Shown: piece by piece, positions 1 through 8,195 of the stretch
Layout: every line of letters starts with the position of its first letter
How positions within the stretch are numbered: the stretch's first letter is position 1
Program-made: the position numbers and the translations under genes
The notes under the pieces: model-generated
The model's input: the letters and a program-made list of their open reading frames with translations, nothing else
Told to the model about the DNA's origin: nothing
The model's database searches: none
Virus record (IMG/VR): IMGVR_UViG_3300047409_000485
Span: 1 to 39,982 of that record
Origin: a virus
Strand: one strand, 5' to 3'
Length of the DNA: 39,982 nt

Positions 1-125
1 CGTCGTCGGGCTGCTCGGGCTCGGGCGGGTGGGGGTCTTCGCGTACCACGGTGATCCTCCTGTTTATGGCGTCGCGCCGTGCTCGATGCGGACCATGCGC
101 GCCTCGTCAATGCGCTTGGCCACGA
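1..125. repeat. Terminal direct repeat, left copy
   Basis: These 125 bases are identical to the last 125 bases of the window. They cover the final codons of the capsid gene and the first 16 codons of a small proline-rich gene. The match shows that the sequence is a closed circle or a terminally redundant molecule opened at an arbitrary point. The short, exact length is what an assembler overlap would leave, so it need not be a physical phage end. Confidence 0.95.
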
Positions 126-1029
126 ACGTGGCGATCCAGCCGTAGGTGCCGTACTGATTGAGCGGGTCGACCTTGGACGGCGTGTCCGCCGGCACCACAT
201 AGATCGACAGGCCCTTCTGGCTCTCGGGGTCGATGCGGCCGATGGTGCTGCCCGCCAGGTCGACCACGCCGAACGCGTCAGGCCCGTAGACCGTGGTCGT
301 GTACACGTCCGCGCCGGTCGCGCCCGCGCCAGCGAAGAACGTCGCGTCCGAGGAAAACTTGATCTTGACGCCGCCCACCTCGGTCAACTGACCCTGGCGC
401 AGGCTGGTCGTGTCGACGTACAGGTTCTGCTCGCGGTAGGTGCTCGAGTTGATCAGGTCGAACTTGGCCCGCGGATGGGCAAACGCGTGATAGAAGCCAT
501 CAGAAAACCGCGGCACGTTGTTGATCTCGAGCGTGCGCACCGCCTCGTTCAGCTCGCCCACGCTGAGCAGCATGCTGGCCGCCACGGTGACGCGGCTGGT
601 CGCGGCCGCGGCGTACTGAACGGTCGAGCCGCCGGTGACGACGGTCGCCAGCAGCGAGTGCAGCGAGCGGCCGCCCTGCTCGGCCAGCACCTGCTCGGCC
701 TGATCGGCGATCTGGTCGATGAACGTGTCGATCGCCAGCTTGCTGATCTTGACCCAGCCGCCGTACTGGGCCAGGACCGCCGTCACTTCGGCCGTGTCGA
801 GCGTCTGCGCGCTGGGCGGGTCGCCTTCGGTCAGCGCCGACGTCGCCAGCGCGAGGGAGTTGAACTTTCTCCAGGAGACCGTCTTGCCCTGGTTTTTCGG
901 GATCGTGGTTTTCTGCGCGTCCTCGAACAGCGGCAGGCGCGCCAGCAGGCGCTGGATCAGCCGCATCGAGTAGTACGTGCGGAGCTCTTCGCTCAGCCCC
1001 GCCGTGCCGGTCGTGTTTTCGACAGCCAC
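64..1029 (-). CDS. N4-gp56 family major capsid protein
   Basis: Major capsid protein, 321 aa, which builds the icosahedral head. The sequence has the hallmarks of the N4-gp56 capsid family. The N-terminal region has LRTYYSMRLIQRLLARLPLF followed by a KTVSWRKF segment, then a central TEGDPP stretch. The C-terminus, YGWIATFVAKRIDEARMVRIE, is the family's characteristic ending. The start is GTG at 1029, about 13 nt after a GAAGGG ribosome-binding site. The gene lies 22 bp downstream of the scaffold gene, the usual order in tailed phages. The last part of the gene is repeated at the other end of the window (39921-39982). Family recognition is by eye but the ends are distinctive. Confidence 0.9.
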   Translation of the reverse strand: MAVENTTGTAGLSEELRTYYSMRLIQRLLARLPLFEDAQKTTIPKNQGKTVSWRKFNSLALATSALTEGDPPSAQTLDTAEVTAVLAQYGGWVKISKLAIDTFIDQIADQAEQVLAEQGGRSLHSLLATVVTGGSTVQYAAAATSRVTVAASMLLSVGELNEAVRTLEINNVPRFSDGFYHAFAHPRAKFDLINSSTYREQNLYVDTTSLRQGQLTEVGGVKIKFSSDATFFAGAGATGADVYTTTVYGPDAFGVVDLAGSTIGRIDPESQKGLSIYVVPADTPSKVDPLNQYGTYGWIATFVAKRIDEARMVRIEHGATP

Positions 1030-1051
1030 TGGCTAGCCCTTCATAGTTGGT

Positions 1052-1981
1052 CTAGACGCGCCCGAAGCGGGCCCGGATCTCGGCCGGGCTCAGGTTCAGG
1101 GCTTCGTCCGTCAGCAAGCCGTTGCGGCCGACCAGCCCGCTCAGGCCAGGCGTGCCCGCGGCGGGCGCACCTCCACTGGCCGGCTGGGTGCCGTTGGCGG
1201 CTCGGGTGGTCTTGAGGGACTGGACTTCCGTCTCGAGTGCGCGGATGCGTTCGGTGTGCGCCTCGTCGCTCGCCTTTCTGGCCAGGTCGTAGATCAGCGC
1301 CAGGCGCTGCGGCGGTGGCGCCGCCTTGAGCTGGTCGAGCGTCTCGCGTTCCCAGGCGTGCCTGGTGCGCAGCTCGTCGAGCGTGGCGTCCATCTGCTGG
1401 GCGACCGCGTGATGCGCCAGGTCGGCGATCGGCGCGGCCATCCTGCGCCAGGTGCGCGCCGTGTCGAGGCGCTGCTTGGCTTCCCAGTCGCCGCCCTCGG
1501 CCTGCTGCCGCAGTTGCTCGAACTGGGCGTCGGGCAGCACCAGGTCGACGAACTGGCGCAGCGCGTCGGCTTCCTGGGCCTGACGTTGCTGGAGCAGCTC
1601 GCGCGCCGCGCGGGCGTCGTTTTCGGCCGCGGTGAGCTGCTGGGCGAGACGCTTGGTGCGACCAGGTCGGGCCTGGCCACTCTCGACGGTTGGTTCGGGT
1701 CCCTCGTCGGTGTCCTCGGGACCGCCGGGCTCCAGCACGCCTTCAGGGGGCGTGGGCTGCGTGGGCGGGGCGGCCGGCTCGCTCGGTGGTGGTGCGGGTG
1801 CCGCGGGGCTGGGGGCCTGGGGTGCGGTGCCGTTGCGCTGGAGTTGAGGTATCGAGGCCTCGAGTCGCGCAATTTCGGCACCGACCGCATCCTGCCCGGC
1901 CGGTGGTGCGGCGGGTGCATCAACCGTGGCGGTCGTCGGCTCGGCCAAAGGGAGGTGCTCCTCGACCCCTGGCCCGGACAC
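1052..1981 (-). CDS. Probable capsid scaffolding protein
   Basis: Protein of 309 aa immediately upstream of the capsid gene. The first third is low-complexity and rich in Pro, Ala, Glu and Gln. The middle (about residues 105-235) is predicted helical coiled coil with many Arg, Gln and Leu. The C-terminus (LSPAEIRARFGRV) is short and basic, as in scaffolding proteins that dock on capsid subunits. Composition and position together support the call; there is no catalytic motif. The start is GTG, with a GGGG stretch shortly upstream. No separate head maturation protease is visible in the genome, consistent with a scaffold that leaves the head without being cleaved. Confidence 0.7.
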   Translation of the reverse strand: MSGPGVEEHLPLAEPTTATVDAPAAPPAGQDAVGAEIARLEASIPQLQRNGTAPQAPSPAAPAPPPSEPAAPPTQPTPPEGVLEPGGPEDTDEGPEPTVESGQARPGRTKRLAQQLTAAENDARAARELLQQRQAQEADALRQFVDLVLPDAQFEQLRQQAEGGDWEAKQRLDTARTWRRMAAPIADLAHHAVAQQMDATLDELRTRHAWERETLDQLKAAPPPQRLALIYDLARKASDEAHTERIRALETEVQSLKTTRAANGTQPASGGAPAAGTPGLSGLVGRNGLLTDEALNLSPAEIRARFGRV

Positions 1982-2094
1982 ACCGAACGCCCCTGACGAG
2001 ACTCAGCATCCTGCACGACGGAACCCGTCCGGGGCTCCGCGGCCTGCTCGAGTCAGGGGCGCTTGAGTGCTGCCAAGCCTAGCATGGTGCTTGA

Positions 2095-2105
2095 GGTGGC
2101 GCTAC
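2095..2105 (+). repeat. GGTGGCGCTAC repeat upstream of the plus-strand cassette
   Basis: The 11-mer GGTGGCGCTAC occurs here, 45 bases before the ATG of the first plus-strand gene of the 2.15-3.28 kb cassette, and again at 2914-2924 just before the third gene. A near copy, AGGTGGCGGAC, lies at 2113-2123. In each case a TACxxT hexamer follows (TACACT at 2131, TACAGT at 2922), so the repeat may be part of a promoter or a regulator site. No clean -35 box is visible. Confidence 0.35.
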
Positions 2106-2150
2106 CCACCCGAGGTGGCGGACCCAGCCCTACACTACGACGCGACAGGC

Positions 2151-2600
2151 ATGGACGAGCCGCCTGGTGATCCAGCCGGGTCCACACCGTCGCCGCGTCA
2201 ACTCGACGTGTCCGGCCAGTGGGATGTGGTGCGCTGGGTTCGCGCGCAGTCGCCACTCGTGTTCTACGCTTTAGCGTTCATCGCCCTCAATACGTTCGCG
2301 GGCGTCGCGCTGTTTGCCATTGAGCCGGCGAGTCGTATCTGGTTTGCCAGCTTTGCCCTGCTCGTCGACCTGGCGCTGTTCGCCATCGTCGCGTGGTTGA
2401 ACGTGCATCACCACCAAAAGCTCGTCATGGGTGAGTGGTCGCAGTTCCGACTCCTGCTCGCGCTGTTTGGTACACGCGAGCACCCGGTCGATGCGAGCGA
2501 CGCACACCGTCTCCCGTCGGTGATCGCCCCGCCCCCGCCTGACCAGCAGCAGCTGTCAGCTCCTGAGCAGTCTGCCGAGCGACCGGATCGGCCGGCCTGA
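2151..2600 (+). CDS. Two-helix membrane protein, first gene of a moron cassette
   Basis: Protein of 149 aa, not recognised as a known family. After a polar proline-rich N-terminus, two hydrophobic segments (about residues 36-57 and 64-84) form a helical hairpin. A basic loop (HHHQK) follows, then a polar Pro/Gln-rich C-terminal tail of about 60 residues. Both ends are probably cytoplasmic. It is transcribed opposite to the surrounding late genes, with the SinR-like gene starting 3 bases after its stop. The ATG at 2151 is preferred over upstream codons because the earlier residues run through the putative promoter. A membrane role in superinfection exclusion or host modification is possible but only inferred. 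Confidence 0.65.
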   Translation: MDEPPGDPAGSTPSPRQLDVSGQWDVVRWVRAQSPLVFYALAFIALNTFAGVALFAIEPASRIWFASFALLVDLALFAIVAWLNVHHHQKLVMGEWSQFRLLLALFGTREHPVDASDAHRLPSVIAPPPPDQQQLSAPEQSAERPDRPA

Positions 2601-2603
2601 GCT

Positions 2604-2897
2604 ATGCCACTGCCCCTGCCGTACGCCTATCTCGTCATCCTCGAGGCCAACACGACGGGCGTCAATTACACCCAGTTCACGAGCGAGCTGCAGCGCTCGG
2701 AGGATTGGTGGCATTACATGGGTTCGACCTGGATCGTGCTTCGGCGCGAGACGCTGGTCGAACTGCAGGCCAAGCTGGTGCCAATGGTTGGCCAGTTCGA
2801 TCGGCTGCTCATCCTGCCGGCCAAAGGGCCGGGGGCAGGCTGGCTGCCCAAAGATGCGTGGGCCTGGCTGGAGCGAAACGTGCCGCGCGCGTGGTGA
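2604..2897 (+). CDS. SinR-like / Cas2-fold small protein
   Basis: Protein of 97 aa that resembles the small SinR family proteins, relatives of the Cas2/VapD ferredoxin fold. It has an N-terminal beta strand (YAYLVILEA), a helix with the family's WWHYMGSTWIV segment (about residues 35-45), and then ETLVELQAKLVPMV. A strand follows (FDRLLILPA), and a GWLPKDAWAWLERN ending. The pattern of strand, WxH...TWxV, D-rLLIL and terminal WL matches what I know of that family, whose function is not established. The gene lies between two membrane-protein genes on the strand opposite to the virion genes, so it is probably expressed in the lysogen. It has no CRISPR neighbour, and I do not infer adaptation activity. 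Confidence 0.6.
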   Translation: MPLPLPYAYLVILEANTTGVNYTQFTSELQRSEDWWHYMGSTWIVLRRETLVELQAKLVPMVGQFDRLLILPAKGPGAGWLPKDAWAWLERNVPRAW

Positions 2898-2937
2898 GTA
2901 GCGCGGCGACCAGGGTGGCGCTACAGTGTCGGGCGCA

Positions 2938-3279
2938 ATGGCCGTTGCGAATAGAGCGTGGTTGGTTCCGTTGTGCGGCCTTGCCGTGGTGGCGCTGGTG
3001 ATCACCGGAACACGAGACCCGCTCATCATCATCGCGGTCCTGGTGGTTGCCACGGCCATCCCACTCCTCCTCATTGCGACGATGGCCAGCCACCGTCCTA
3101 AACCGGAGGGCTATGTCGGGAAGTTCCGCCGTCCTGACGGGAGTGTGGTACACGTCGCGCGCCTTGGTGATGCTCGGCTCACCGTAGTCAGCGACACACA
3201 ACCGCCAGAGGACCTGGGCAACGTGGACGGCCGCGAGCTGACCCGCTGGCAGAAGTTGGCAACCGAGCCAGACGGCTAA
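2938..3279 (+). CDS. Small membrane protein, third gene of the moron cassette
   Basis: Protein of about 113 aa with two adjacent hydrophobic segments (about residues 8-24 and 28-49). A soluble C-terminal domain of about 60 residues follows, containing GKFRRPDGSVVHVARLGDARLTVVSD, a likely small beta domain. No family recognised. A GTG at 2926 would add four residues; neither start has a strong ribosome-binding site. The gene ends in a 4-base convergent overlap with the stop of the giant ejection-protein gene, so the cassette has been inserted very tightly. Two of the three cassette proteins have the same two-helix architecture. Confidence 0.6.
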   Translation: MAVANRAWLVPLCGLAVVALVITGTRDPLIIIAVLVVATAIPLLLIATMASHRPKPEGYVGKFRRPDGSVVHVARLGDARLTVVSDTQPPEDLGNVDGRELTRWQKLATEPDG

Positions 3280-6200
3280 CGCGGAAGAAGCGGTACCGGC
3301 TCTTTTGCCTTCCGACCTTCTTCCATACGCCGCTGCCGATCGGCGGGATCCATCCGGCGATAGACCTGCGTTTCGGCATAGTCACGCGCTGCTTGCACTG
3401 CGCGTTCGAGCGCCGCTTTTCGTCCCGCGATCGGCGTGGTTTGCCACTGTGGATCATTGGCGCGATCACCGATCAGTTGCTTGAGATGATCGCCCATGAT
3501 CTGTGTATATAGCGCCTTCTCGTCGTCGGTGAGTTTGATCGGCGGACTGGTACTGCCCGTCATCTGAGAACGGATGCTGATGGTGTCCGGCGCAGATGGC
3601 GCGCCCATGCCCGCCTCGACGAACGCATTGGCGACCTGGTCGGGCACTCCTGGCGCGCTGGTACGTACCGGTGACAGCACCGCAGCGATATCTTGCGGTT
3701 GCTGAATTGATCCACTGAAGGGACTGGGCTTGTCTGGTACGAGCTCGCTGAGTCCAGGGATGCGCGAGGCGATGTACTCGGGCAGGTTGCGTGGATTCTT
3801 CTGCTCCTGATCGGTGGACCGTTCAATCTGCGCAGCGAGCCCACTGAGCGGCACGAAGCGCGAGGCTGCGTTGCCGATCAGCGACCCACCAGCCTTGGTC
3901 ATATTGCCCTCGCCGATGGCCTTCATCACGTCGCCGAAGCTCTTGATGTACGTCGCATCGAGCATGGTTTCGCCAACGCGATTGAAAACATCGGCGACCT
4001 CGTTTGCACCTGGCTTCTGGCCGCTCTCGTTGTACGTCTCGACGGCATTGCTGATAGCGGCTAGCGGGATAGCGACCCGTCCCAGATTGGTGTAGTCGAA
4101 CCAGCGGTCCCCCACCCTGATGCTGTGCGCCTGCCAGACCTTGTTGCCGTTGGCATCCCGTGCGGCCTCGAGCGCCGCACGTTTCTGTGCGTCCTTTGGC
4201 CCCATCCCGGTGATGTTGCCGGCGACGACCTCACCGTAGGTCGCCGCCAGGATGGCATCGGTCAGCACATATCGAGCCGCCGCATCGCGCACCATGTGCT
4301 CGTCCCCCGATTGCAGCCCCTTGCGAATCTTCATGATGGTGCTCACTTCATTGACACCGGGCAACATGCGCGTCCCACCGATCAGGATCTGTTCAGGGAT
4401 ATTGACGAAAGGAAACAGCACATTCGCGGCGACCCCGGTTGCCCGCTCCGCGGGATCGCTGCTCTCGATCAGCCGCCGCATGCTGTTGATCTTGCGTGCG
4501 ACCGGCGATCCAGTCCCCTCGAGGACAGCTCGGTCGGCCACATCCTGGGCGTACTTGAGGACGTGATCCGGAGGTTCGGACAGCACGTCCTGAACGGTCC
4601 TACCCGAAGTTTTTGCTTCGCGGCGTGCTCCCACCGCTAGCCCCCCAGCGACGTTCAGCGTGCGAATGAACTCGTCGGTCGCGGCTGAAATCCGTAACGC
4701 CGGCGTCCAGAACAAGCCGGATTTCCCTTCGAATGCTTCGGGGCGAACAGCCTCGTACTTTGACGGATCGGCGAGCGCTGCAGCAGCACGACTCGGACGG
4801 ACCCCAGTCGTGAACGTCGTGCCTGCGTTCCCCCATGCCTGCCCAATCGCTCGCCCCATCGCCGCCACGTCCGTAAACGCATCGATCGGACGTCCGCCGA
4901 GCAACTCGATCAGCGGCCGGTTGATCGTCTCAGTGGCGCCGCCGAGCAGATTCGTCTCGAGCGTCTTATTCCCACTCAGCATGTTGCTGGTGGTGAAGGC
5001 GACGATCTTCTGCATCTTGGACGGCTGATGCAGCGCCTGGAGCAGCTTGTACTTGCCGACTGTGTCGCCCTCGGGCACGGCATCCCAGGCCTTCACCCAC
5101 GTGGCGTACTTGTCCTCGTCGGCGCCGATCGCCTTGAGCGCCGTACGGAACGCCTTGCTGGTGTCGCCATCCTTGGACCGCAGCGCCCCGTCGAGTGCCT
5201 GACGGAAGCTGCGCAGTGTACGACCTGCTTCGGCCGAGGCGCCGGAGCGCACGCCCTCGAGTAGCGCCAGCTCGAGCGCTTTGTCGGCCGTTGCCGCACG
5301 CATCAGGTCGGTCGCCGTGCCATCAGCCTCAGCGGCAGCTAGCGCCGCGCGCATCTCGCTGTACTCGTTGCCTGTTCTGACCAGTTGGTTGCCCAGCGCA
5401 AGCGCTTCCTCCTGGTTGAAGGCTTTGCCCGGCTTGGTCTTGATCCAGTCCTCAGGCGCCATTGTGAGCGCCTTTGCCGCGGCGTTCTGCTGGGCGTCGG
5501 CGTCGGTGATGACGCCCCGCCGCTGGCCCGCGAACTGGTTCTGCTGCTCCATGTTGCGCTGGAGCGCCACTTTCACGTCGTCGGGCGTGAGGGTCTTGTC
5601 CAGGTTGATGTTGCCGGCGAAGCCTTCTTCGGCGGGGCGCAGCGCCGCGGCCTGCTCGGGCGTGCCGCGCATGGCCTGCAAGCGGCGGTAATTGGGCGAG
5701 GACAGGATGGCGTTGGCCGCGGCGCCAGTTGGCGGGCTCGGCTGCGCGGCACGTGGGACCGTCGGCTCTGCAGGTGCGGATACTGGTATCGGGTCGGGAA
5801 TCGTCTCGGCCAGACCCTCGGCAGGCTTGACGTTTACTGGCAGCGCACCATGCTCGTCGATGTACTGGGCGGTGCGTAGCACGTCGTCCTGGTTCTTGCG
5901 GAGCACCGCGGCGCGGTTCTGCAGTTGCGCCCGCAGGCCTGGATTGAAGGCGGCAGCGGCGTCATCCTCGAGTCGGCGCGCCTGGTGCTCGAGCTCGTCC
6001 CACTGCTGGGCCAGGCTGTCCATCGTGGCCTGCAACTGCTGCTGCGTGACCGGCACGCCCGTCGGTCGTTCCACAGTCGGCTTACCCGCCGCATCTGGGA
6101 GGAGGTTGCCTAGCCCGCCGCTAGCGAAGTTGGCCTCGGCCATCGCCGGCTGACGCGATCGGAGCGCCGCGCCCGCCGCCTCTGCCACCTCCGGCGCGGC

Positions 6201-8189
6201 CTGCGAGACAGCCTCGGCGGCGCGCCCGACTCCGCGCGCCGCCGGCCCTTCAAACAGCAGCAGGTTGGTCGGATCGGTGGCCGCCTGACCAGCGAACGTC
6301 GTAGCGCCGCCGAGAACCGGCACGTCACGTACAGGGTTGTTCTGGGCAATGAATTCCTGGCGCGCGCGGTCGACCGCTTCGCCGGACGTCGGCGCGATGC
6401 CCTGGTTGAACGAACCGGCCAGGTCCAGCGGATTCGTCGGCATCGCCTGCGACACGAGTTGATTGAGCAACTCGGCCCGCGTCTTCCCAGTCGCAGGGTC
6501 GACCTGAGCCAAGAGTTGGCGGTTTCGCTCGCGCTCGTCGTCGATTGGCTGCAGCACTCCCGTCAGCGCATCGCTGGCCGCGGACCCGAGGCCACTGAAC
6601 GCCTGACCGACCGGTCCGCCAGGCTCGAACAGACCTGGTCCGGCCTGGACGCCGGCCACTTCAGGGCGGAGCTGGCCCCGGACCGACGCGATCTGCTGCA
6701 TCGCCTCGCCGAACGGTTGAGTAATCTGCTCGAGCCCGGTCGGGGTGCGCAGCCCCGCCTTCTGGTAGTCCTGACCCAGCTTCTGCAGCACCTGGTCGGG
6801 CGACTCAGGTTCCACGCCGTGGTCGGCCGCGGCGCGTTGCATCCATTCGCCGGCCTGGACCGCGTTACCCGGATCGCTGAACAGCGCCCCGTTGAGCGCG
6901 CCCATGCGCGATTCGATCTCGGCCGGCGTCATCCACGCCTTGCCACCCTTCAGGTCGAGCCCCGACTGGCCGACGTACAGCTCGGTCTGGCCGTCGCTGC
7001 GCGGCCGCGCGCCACTGGCGCTGAAGTAGTGGCCGGGTGTCGAGATCGTCACCAGCTTGCCCTGGTTGGCCGCGTCGGTGATGCGATTCCAGTTACCCGA
7101 CGTGTCCAGCTCGGACGGCAAGCCGAGCGAGTCGAACAGCTTCTTTTCGCTGACCACCCCAGCCATGCCGCCGCCCGGCGTCCAGCCGACCTGTTTGGCC
7201 GCCTGCAGCGCGACGCTGGCCGGGATGCTGTTGCCATAGGTCGCCGCCAGGCGGATGGCCGCGAACGGCCCGCACGCGGCCGCGGCTTCGTCGGCAGACA
7301 GCGTGCGATCGCCGAACTGCGACAGGCCGAGACTTGCCGTCGTCTGGCCGATGTCGCGGTTCGCGTCACCACCCGTGGAAACTGGGGAGCCGTAGCGCTG
7401 CAAGTGCGAGCGAAACCGGTCGACGTAGGTCGAGCCAGTCGTCCCTCTGACGTCGCTGGCATTGGTGATATTGCCGCGCGCGTCGATCGCCCCGAAGTAC
7501 GCCGCGGCAGCCTTGTCCCAGTCCCCATAGCGGCGGTAGTTATCGGCCAGGATCTCGGCGCCGCGGGTGATGTTCGTGGTCGGATCGAATGGGTCTTCCC
7601 CAGGCTTGAAGTGAAAGGGCATGACCTGCATGAAGCCACTCGCCCCGACCGGACTGAGCGACCGGGGTCCACCAGCCTCGGTGTCCATGATCGCGGCGAT
7701 GACCGAGGCGGGCACACCCGTGGTCGTACTCGCGCGGGTAATCACGTCTGACTGCCCGCGCACGCGGTCCGATGCGGTCTGATCCAACGGCAGCGAACCA
7801 GCCGATCCGCCAGGAACACGTGCTGGGCCAGCCGGCGCGGGCAGCGCCGAGCGCGGGGAGGGGGCGGCCGCCACCGGTGCCGGCCGGCTCAGGTCAAGCA
7901 GTGGCGAATTGGGATCAAACGTGTTCGGAGTGGGTGGAGCAGGGGCCGTCGTGGGCTCCGGCGCTGGTACGGGTTCGGTAGGTGGTTCGGGTGCCTGCTC
8001 GAAGCCCGTGCCCAGACGGCTCAGGGAATCCTCGATCGTCGGGGCCGGCGGCGCGGGCTGTGGCGGTGCCAACGTGGCCGTCGCCTGCGCTGCCCACTGG
8101 TCAGCCAGTTGCTGATTCTGCTGCGATTCCCAGACCTGGGCGTCGTACTCGTTCAGGTCGTCCGGCGACAGGAAGAACCTGGGCGGCAT
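3276..8189 (-). CDS. Giant ejection/internal virion protein with lytic transglycosylase and C39-like domains
   Basis: Protein of 1637 aa, the largest in the genome. Residues about 148-265 form a lytic transglycosylase domain: the catalytic Glu is E171 in IMDTEAGG, followed by GASGFMQVMP and the NITRGAEILADNYRRYGDWDKAAAAYFG helix region. Residues about 295-430 look like a C39/papain-type peptidase: AACGPFAAIRLA (Cys306) and TPGHYFSASGA (His387). The rest is long, mainly helical, with Pro/Ala linkers. Such proteins are ejected with the DNA and cut the cell wall at the entry point. Its position after two other internal proteins agrees. ATG at 8189 lies 6 bases after the previous stop, so translation is probably coupled. 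The transglycosylase call is firm; the peptidase is a motif-level inference. Confidence 0.85.
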   Translation of the reverse strand: MPPRFFLSPDDLNEYDAQVWESQQNQQLADQWAAQATATLAPPQPAPPAPTIEDSLSRLGTGFEQAPEPPTEPVPAPEPTTAPAPPTPNTFDPNSPLLDLSRPAPVAAAPSPRSALPAPAGPARVPGGSAGSLPLDQTASDRVRGQSDVITRASTTTGVPASVIAAIMDTEAGGPRSLSPVGASGFMQVMPFHFKPGEDPFDPTTNITRGAEILADNYRRYGDWDKAAAAYFGAIDARGNITNASDVRGTTGSTYVDRFRSHLQRYGSPVSTGGDANRDIGQTTASLGLSQFGDRTLSADEAAAACGPFAAIRLAATYGNSIPASVALQAAKQVGWTPGGGMAGVVSEKKLFDSLGLPSELDTSGNWNRITDAANQGKLVTISTPGHYFSASGARPRSDGQTELYVGQSGLDLKGGKAWMTPAEIESRMGALNGALFSDPGNAVQAGEWMQRAAADHGVEPESPDQVLQKLGQDYQKAGLRTPTGLEQITQPFGEAMQQIASVRGQLRPEVAGVQAGPGLFEPGGPVGQAFSGLGSAASDALTGVLQPIDDERERNRQLLAQVDPATGKTRAELLNQLVSQAMPTNPLDLAGSFNQGIAPTSGEAVDRARQEFIAQNNPVRDVPVLGGATTFAGQAATDPTNLLLFEGPAARGVGRAAEAVSQAAPEVAEAAGAALRSRQPAMAEANFASGGLGNLLPDAAGKPTVERPTGVPVTQQQLQATMDSLAQQWDELEHQARRLEDDAAAAFNPGLRAQLQNRAAVLRKNQDDVLRTAQYIDEHGALPVNVKPAEGLAETIPDPIPVSAPAEPTVPRAAQPSPPTGAAANAILSSPNYRRLQAMRGTPEQAAALRPAEEGFAGNINLDKTLTPDDVKVALQRNMEQQNQFAGQRRGVITDADAQQNAAAKALTMAPEDWIKTKPGKAFNQEEALALGNQLVRTGNEYSEMRAALAAAEADGTATDLMRAATADKALELALLEGVRSGASAEAGRTLRSFRQALDGALRSKDGDTSKAFRTALKAIGADEDKYATWVKAWDAVPEGDTVGKYKLLQALHQPSKMQKIVAFTTSNMLSGNKTLETNLLGGATETINRPLIELLGGRPIDAFTDVAAMGRAIGQAWGNAGTTFTTGVRPSRAAAALADPSKYEAVRPEAFEGKSGLFWTPALRISAATDEFIRTLNVAGGLAVGARREAKTSGRTVQDVLSEPPDHVLKYAQDVADRAVLEGTGSPVARKINSMRRLIESSDPAERATGVAANVLFPFVNIPEQILIGGTRMLPGVNEVSTIMKIRKGLQSGDEHMVRDAAARYVLTDAILAATYGEVVAGNITGMGPKDAQKRAALEAARDANGNKVWQAHSIRVGDRWFDYTNLGRVAIPLAAISNAVETYNESGQKPGANEVADVFNRVGETMLDATYIKSFGDVMKAIGEGNMTKAGGSLIGNAASRFVPLSGLAAQIERSTDQEQKNPRNLPEYIASRIPGLSELVPDKPSPFSGSIQQPQDIAAVLSPVRTSAPGVPDQVANAFVEAGMGAPSAPDTISIRSQMTGSTSPPIKLTDDEKALYTQIMGDHLKQLIGDRANDPQWQTTPIAGRKAALERAVQAARDYAETQVYRRMDPADRQRRMEEGRKAKEPVPLLPR

Positions 8190-8195
8190 GCTGAC

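Noticed and set aside
79-1215. Long plus-strand reading frame opposite the capsid and scaffold genes
   Set aside because: Its product is full of Arg, Ala and Gly without domain structure, and both minus-strand genes beneath it are well supported. It is an antisense shadow of GC-rich codons.
2604-2897. Cas2 nuclease of a CRISPR system
   Set aside because: The fold resemblance is to SinR-type small proteins, and there is no cas1, no repeat array and no other Cas gene in the genome.
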